Shown piece by piece: positions 60,676 through 64,000 of a stretch of 64,000 nucleotides of DNA. The translations under genes were made by a program, and so were the position numbers. Numbering within the stretch: the first letter of the stretch is position 1; each line of letters begins with the position of its first letter. Source of the stretch: an uncultured Lachnospiraceae bacterium (lineage in GTDB: Bacteria > Bacillota > Clostridia > Lachnospirales > Lachnospiraceae); NCBI GenBank assembly GCA_934294885.1, contig CAKRAK010000014.1, forward strand, positions 1 through 64,000. The letters are read 5' to 3'. A model generated the notes under the pieces. That model was not told the DNA's origin. It made no database searches and was given only the letters and a program-made list of their open reading frames with translations.

Positions 60676-61158
60676 GTCAGTGGTCAGGAAATCCGCAAAT
60701 TTTGCTTTTGCCACCTTTGCCAAATCGTTGGGATTCAGAATAATCTGCATTCCGATTTTTCCGCCACTGATGATAATTTCATCAAATTTTTGTGCACTGC
60801 TATGTATCACGGTCGGATATAATTTTTTCATTCCAAGAGGGGTACATCCCCCTCTGATATATCCGGTAACGGCCGTAATATCCTTTACATGTATCATTTC
60901 TACAGACTTTTCCCCTACAACCTTTGCTGCCTTCTTAAAATCAATTTCCTGATCAATGGGCAACACAAAAACATAATGGTTTCCTGATTTTCCAATGGTA
61001 ACCAGTGTTTTAAAAGACTGGTCATAGGGATCTCCATTCAAGTCAGCTACATGGATTCCATCAATAAATTCATCACACTCATAGGTTTTTGTTCTGTAGG
61101 ATATCTTATTCTTATCCAATATCCTCATAGCATTTGTTTTATTTTCCTTTTTCCCCAT
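60670..61158 (-). CDS. ybaK: Cys-tRNA(Pro)/Cys-tRNA(Cys) deacylase
   Basis: The 162-residue YbaK/EbsC protein hydrolyses Cys mis-attached to tRNA-Pro. It has LGMKKLYPTVIHSSAQKFDE, IISGGKIGMQIILNPNDLAK and the conserved GGCTPLG loop with the lysines that hold the substrate. Its length is standard. It starts one base after the MATE gene ends and converges on cls with a 6-base overlap. Confidence 0.95.
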   Translation of the reverse strand: MGKKENKTNAMRILDKNKISYRTKTYECDEFIDGIHVADLNGDPYDQSFKTLVTIGKSGNHYVFVLPIDQEIDFKKAAKVVGEKSVEMIHVKDITAVTGYIRGGCTPLGMKKLYPTVIHSSAQKFDEIIISGGKIGMQIILNPNDLAKVAKAKFADFLTTDL

Positions 61159-61159
61159 C

Positions 61160-62527
61160 TTAATTCACTTCCTTATCAAACTTCTTTTTTAACTGATTCA
61201 TCACATGGAAATATGCCGGAATCAAAAATAAGTCCGCACACAGCCACGCAATGGGTGATGCAATAGTAACGAAGAAATATCCGAATTTCGGAACAAGGCA
61301 AAATCCTACAAAGCCCCTTCCCACCATTTCACAAATACCGGCAATGATGGCAAAGGAGGAATAACCAAGTCCCTGTATCAAAAATCTGAAAATATTTACA
61401 CAGGTCAAAAGCAGATAGCAGGAGGCATTTCCGATTAAAAACCGGTTAATATAATCAATGATCATAGTCTCCTTCCGGTCCACAAACAGCAAGGCAAGCT
61501 GCTTACCGAATATCAATACAACGATCAGGCTTAAGATGGCATAGATCACACCTAATAACAGGCAATCCTTCAAGCCCTGATGAATACGGTCTAACCGTTT
61601 GGCTCCTACATTCTGACCGCCATAGGTAGCCATGGTAGTTCCCATTGCCTCGTAAGGACAGATTAAAAATACAGAAATCTTCGTTCCGGCGGCTACCGCA
61701 GCAACAACTGCTTCTCCTAAACCATTTACCGCCGTCTGCAATATCACGCTTCCGATTCCGGTTATGGAATATTGCAGTCCCATAGGAACACCGATTCCAC
61801 ATAATTTTCCTACACAGCCTCCGTTTAACTTCCAGTCTTCCTTTTCAAAATTCAAATGTCTGTATTTGCAGATCATATAAATCAAACTGGCAATTCCGGA
61901 TACACCCTGTGCCGTAACGGTAGCAACCGATGCCCCTGCAATTCCCATACTCTGAATCATGATAATATCCAGAATAATATTTAACACAGACGACATAATC
62001 AGAAACATTAACGGTGCCACACTATTTCCCAGAGAACGTAGGATGGCAGAAACCATATTATATAAAAATATAAGCGGGATTCCCATAAAAATAATAAATA
62101 TATAAATATAAGCATCCTTCATAATAGATGCAGGTGTATTCATCCACTCCAGTATCTTATGAGTAAACAGTCCGATAACCGTTGTAAGAACCACCGAAAA
62201 CGCAATGGACATCCATGCGCTGTTGGTAATATATTTTTTAACCATTCCCATATCCTTCGCTCCAAAGGACTGGGCAACCGGAATGGCAAATCCATTACAT
62301 ACACCCATACAAAATCCAAGCACCATAAAATTAATGGATGCTGTGGAACCTACGGCTGCCAGTGCATTTACCCCAAGCAGCTTACCTACAATAATAGAAT
62401 CCACCAGATTATATAACTGCTGAAATACTAACCCAAACAATAAGGGAATCCCAAATTTTAAAATCAGTTCCATGGGATTTCCTTGGGTTAAATCCTTTAT
62501 ACCCTTTTTCTCATTTGCTACGTCCAT
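61160..62527 (-). CDS. MATE family efflux transporter
   Basis: The 455-residue membrane protein has about twelve helices; the first MatE half opens FGIPLLFGLVFQQLYNLVDS and IIVGKLLGVNALAAVGSTAS. It is the third MATE protein in the window and differs from the others in sequence. It precedes ybaK with a 1-base gap, so the pair is cotranscribed, probably by chance of packing. Substrate unknown. Confidence 0.93.
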   Translation of the reverse strand: MDVANEKKGIKDLTQGNPMELILKFGIPLLFGLVFQQLYNLVDSIIVGKLLGVNALAAVGSTASINFMVLGFCMGVCNGFAIPVAQSFGAKDMGMVKKYITNSAWMSIAFSVVLTTVIGLFTHKILEWMNTPASIMKDAYIYIFIIFMGIPLIFLYNMVSAILRSLGNSVAPLMFLIMSSVLNIILDIIMIQSMGIAGASVATVTAQGVSGIASLIYMICKYRHLNFEKEDWKLNGGCVGKLCGIGVPMGLQYSITGIGSVILQTAVNGLGEAVVAAVAAGTKISVFLICPYEAMGTTMATYGGQNVGAKRLDRIHQGLKDCLLLGVIYAILSLIVVLIFGKQLALLFVDRKETMIIDYINRFLIGNASCYLLLTCVNIFRFLIQGLGYSSFAIIAGICEMVGRGFVGFCLVPKFGYFFVTIASPIAWLCADLFLIPAYFHVMNQLKKKFDKEVN

Positions 62528-62555
62528 TTATTTATCCTCTTTCTGCGTACTCAAT

Positions 62556-62587
62556 AAAAAGGGAGACAGAAATCACCTGTCCCCCTT
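62556..62587 (-). terminator. Terminator of the aspartate aminotransferase gene
   Basis: Stem AAGGGGGACAG / CTGTCTCCCTT (arms 62577-62587 and 62559-62569, one wobble) followed by TTTTTATT on the minus strand. Confidence 0.85.
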
Positions 62588-62678
62588 CTTATTCTGATTC
62601 AGTTATCTATTCCACACTTCCGATATTCTGATACATCTTAAATTAAGTTTCTTCTACATTAACTTCGTTTATGATGTA

Positions 62679-63962
62679 CTAGGCTTCTAACAGCTTCTCC
62701 ACACTTACAAGCTTTACACAAAGCACGAATAACTCTGCTGCTTCCTTCATCTCTTCCGGTGTCGGGAAAGATGGTGCAATACGGATGTTACTGTCCTGTG
62801 GATCCTTCTTATAAGGATAAGTTGCGCCTGCTCCCGTTAATACAACACCGGCTTCTTTACATTTTGCAACGATATCCTTTGCGCATCCTTCCATCGCATT
62901 AAAGGAAATGAAATAACCACCTCTTGGAACAATCCATGATCCAATATCTAATCCATTCAATTCTTCATTCAATACAGTTAAAACAGCCTCAAACTTCGGT
63001 CTCATCAACTGTGCATGCTTCTTCATATGAGCATCCAGTCCGGCACGATTCTTAAAGAACTTCACATGACGCAGCTGGTTAATCTTATCATAACCGATTG
63101 TCTGAATCGTCATGGACTTCTTGATATCCTCCAAATTAGCTTCCGACGCTGCAATTGCCGCAATTCCGGCACCAGGGAAGGAAACCTTTGAAGTAGAACC
63201 AAATTCAAATACCATATCCGAATTTCCTGCCTTTTCACATTCGGAAATAATGTCCAAAATCTCATCCTGCTGATCATCATACAAATGATGAATACAATAA
63301 GCGTTATCCCAGAAAATACGGAAGTCTTTTGCTGCAGGCTTTAATGCTGCCATTCGTCTGACAACCTCATCGGAATATGAAATTCCCGTTGGGTTGGCAT
63401 ATTTTGGTACACACCAGATACCCTTTACGGAATCGTCCTCGCTTACATATTTCTCTACCAGATCCATATCCGGACCATCTTCATATAATGGAATATTGAT
63501 CATTTCAATACCAAAACTCTCTGTTATGGCAAAATGTCTGTCATAACCGGGAACCGGACACAAAAACTTAACCTTATCTAACTTGCACCATGGAGTCTCA
63601 CCTAAATAACCTCTAAGCATTCCACGGGCAACGGTATCATACATAATATTCAAGCTGGCATTACCGCAAACAATGATATGTTCAGAAGTTGTCTCCATCA
63701 TCTCTGCCATCAGCTGTTTTGCTTCAGGAAGACCATCCAAGCCACCGTAATTTCTGATATCCATACCATCACTGGCAACCATATCATCCGCAGATGAAAC
63801 CACATCTAATAAAGGAAGCGATAAATCAAGCTGAGATTTCCCGGGTTTTCCTCTGGACATATCCAGCTTCAGTCCCTTGCCCTTGGCATCTTCATATTCT
63901 TTTGTTAATGTGTCTTTCAAGGCAAGTAATTCATCTTTTGTCATTTCCTTTAATGATTTCAT
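62679..63962 (-). CDS. Type Ic aspartate aminotransferase (PF12897-like)
   Basis: The 427-residue PLP enzyme has VPKYANPTGISYSD (the NPTG motif), FRIFWDNAYCIHHLYDDQQD (Asp/Tyr cofactor contacts), and the Schiff-base lysine in FEFGSTSKVSFPGAGIA. The N-terminus LKLDMSRGKPGKSQLDLSLP and overall length match the Asp_aminotransf (subgroup Ic) family, which transfers the amino group from aspartate to 2-oxoglutarate. Family placement is from recalled features rather than a search. The start has TAGGAGGTC upstream; the promoter probably lies beyond base 64000. Confidence 0.85.
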   Translation of the reverse strand: MKSLKEMTKDELLALKDTLTKEYEDAKGKGLKLDMSRGKPGKSQLDLSLPLLDVVSSADDMVASDGMDIRNYGGLDGLPEAKQLMAEMMETTSEHIIVCGNASLNIMYDTVARGMLRGYLGETPWCKLDKVKFLCPVPGYDRHFAITESFGIEMINIPLYEDGPDMDLVEKYVSEDDSVKGIWCVPKYANPTGISYSDEVVRRMAALKPAAKDFRIFWDNAYCIHHLYDDQQDEILDIISECEKAGNSDMVFEFGSTSKVSFPGAGIAAIAASEANLEDIKKSMTIQTIGYDKINQLRHVKFFKNRAGLDAHMKKHAQLMRPKFEAVLTVLNEELNGLDIGSWIVPRGGYFISFNAMEGCAKDIVAKCKEAGVVLTGAGATYPYKKDPQDSNIRIAPSFPTPEEMKEAAELFVLCVKLVSVEKLLEA

Positions 63963-64000
63963 GTTTGACCTCCTAAGTTCACTTTATTATCTTAAGTATA

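Noticed and set aside
1..64000. tRNA, rRNA or CRISPR arrays
   Set aside because: I looked for TpsiC-like arms, rRNA-like blocks and regularly spaced direct repeats and saw none; a covariance scan was not possible.

Overview
The window looks like a chromosomal segment of a low-GC, Gram-positive gut Clostridia, most likely family Lachnospiraceae. Evidence: canonical Firmicutes gene order in the S10-spc-alpha ribosomal block, a zinc-type S14 (rpsN), an ecf-truA-rplM-rpsI tail after rplQ, strong GGAGG ribosome binding sites, and many MATE, VanW and GHKL-type genes. A Coprococcus- or Roseburia-like genus is plausible, but the sequence alone does not fix it. No rRNA, tRNA or CRISPR array was seen.

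Region 1 (1-3430) is an accessory patch on the minus strand. It holds the first 36 codons of a P-loop helicase-like protein, the decayed C-terminus of a large serine recombinase, and a three-gene RloA/RloB/AAA cassette whose third gene is frameshifted. RloA/RloB pairs are linked to restriction and abortive-infection loci. A short remnant gene follows it.

Region 2 (3400-30200) is mixed housekeeping and signalling. It contains an RlmD-type 23S rRNA methyltransferase; an SPFH/zinc-ribbon membrane cluster matching Bacillus YdjI-YdjG-YdjH, with no PspA gene in the cluster; a VanW / AIR-synthase-like / Lrp / aminotransferase operon; an ECF sigma factor coupled to a membrane beta-propeller protein; a degenerate AgrC-like kinase; a divergent SEDS protein; a DUF362 ferredoxin-like protein; two MATE exporters (one with a MarR regulator); a PHP phosphoesterase; a polar amino acid ABC importer; and a membrane lipase. 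Three copies of a palindromic repeat lie in intergenic DNA here. Two of them (about 200 bp each) share a core of about 98 bp with compensatory base changes and are flanked by arms that are self-complementary but unrelated between copies.

Region 3 (30250-51700, all minus strand) is the large translation cluster. Transcription starts at a promoter with a structured leader of about 230 nt before rpsJ and runs rpsJ-rplCDWB-rpsS-rplV-rpsC-rplP-rpmC-rpsQ-rplNXE-rpsN-rpsH-rplFR-rpsE-rpmD-rplO-secY-adk-map-infA-rpmJ-rpsM-rpsK-rpsD-rpoA-rplQ. A terminator follows, then a fused EcfA1-EcfA2 ATPase, EcfT and TruA. rplM-rpsI have their own consensus promoter and a leader of about 240 nt.

Region 4 (51740-64000) carries a SAM methyltransferase, a Bat-type operon (MoxR, DUF58, DUF4381-like, two VWA proteins, TPR protein), a divergent rRNA methyltransferase-cardiolipin synthase pair, a YbaK deacylase with a third MATE exporter, and a type Ic aspartate aminotransferase.
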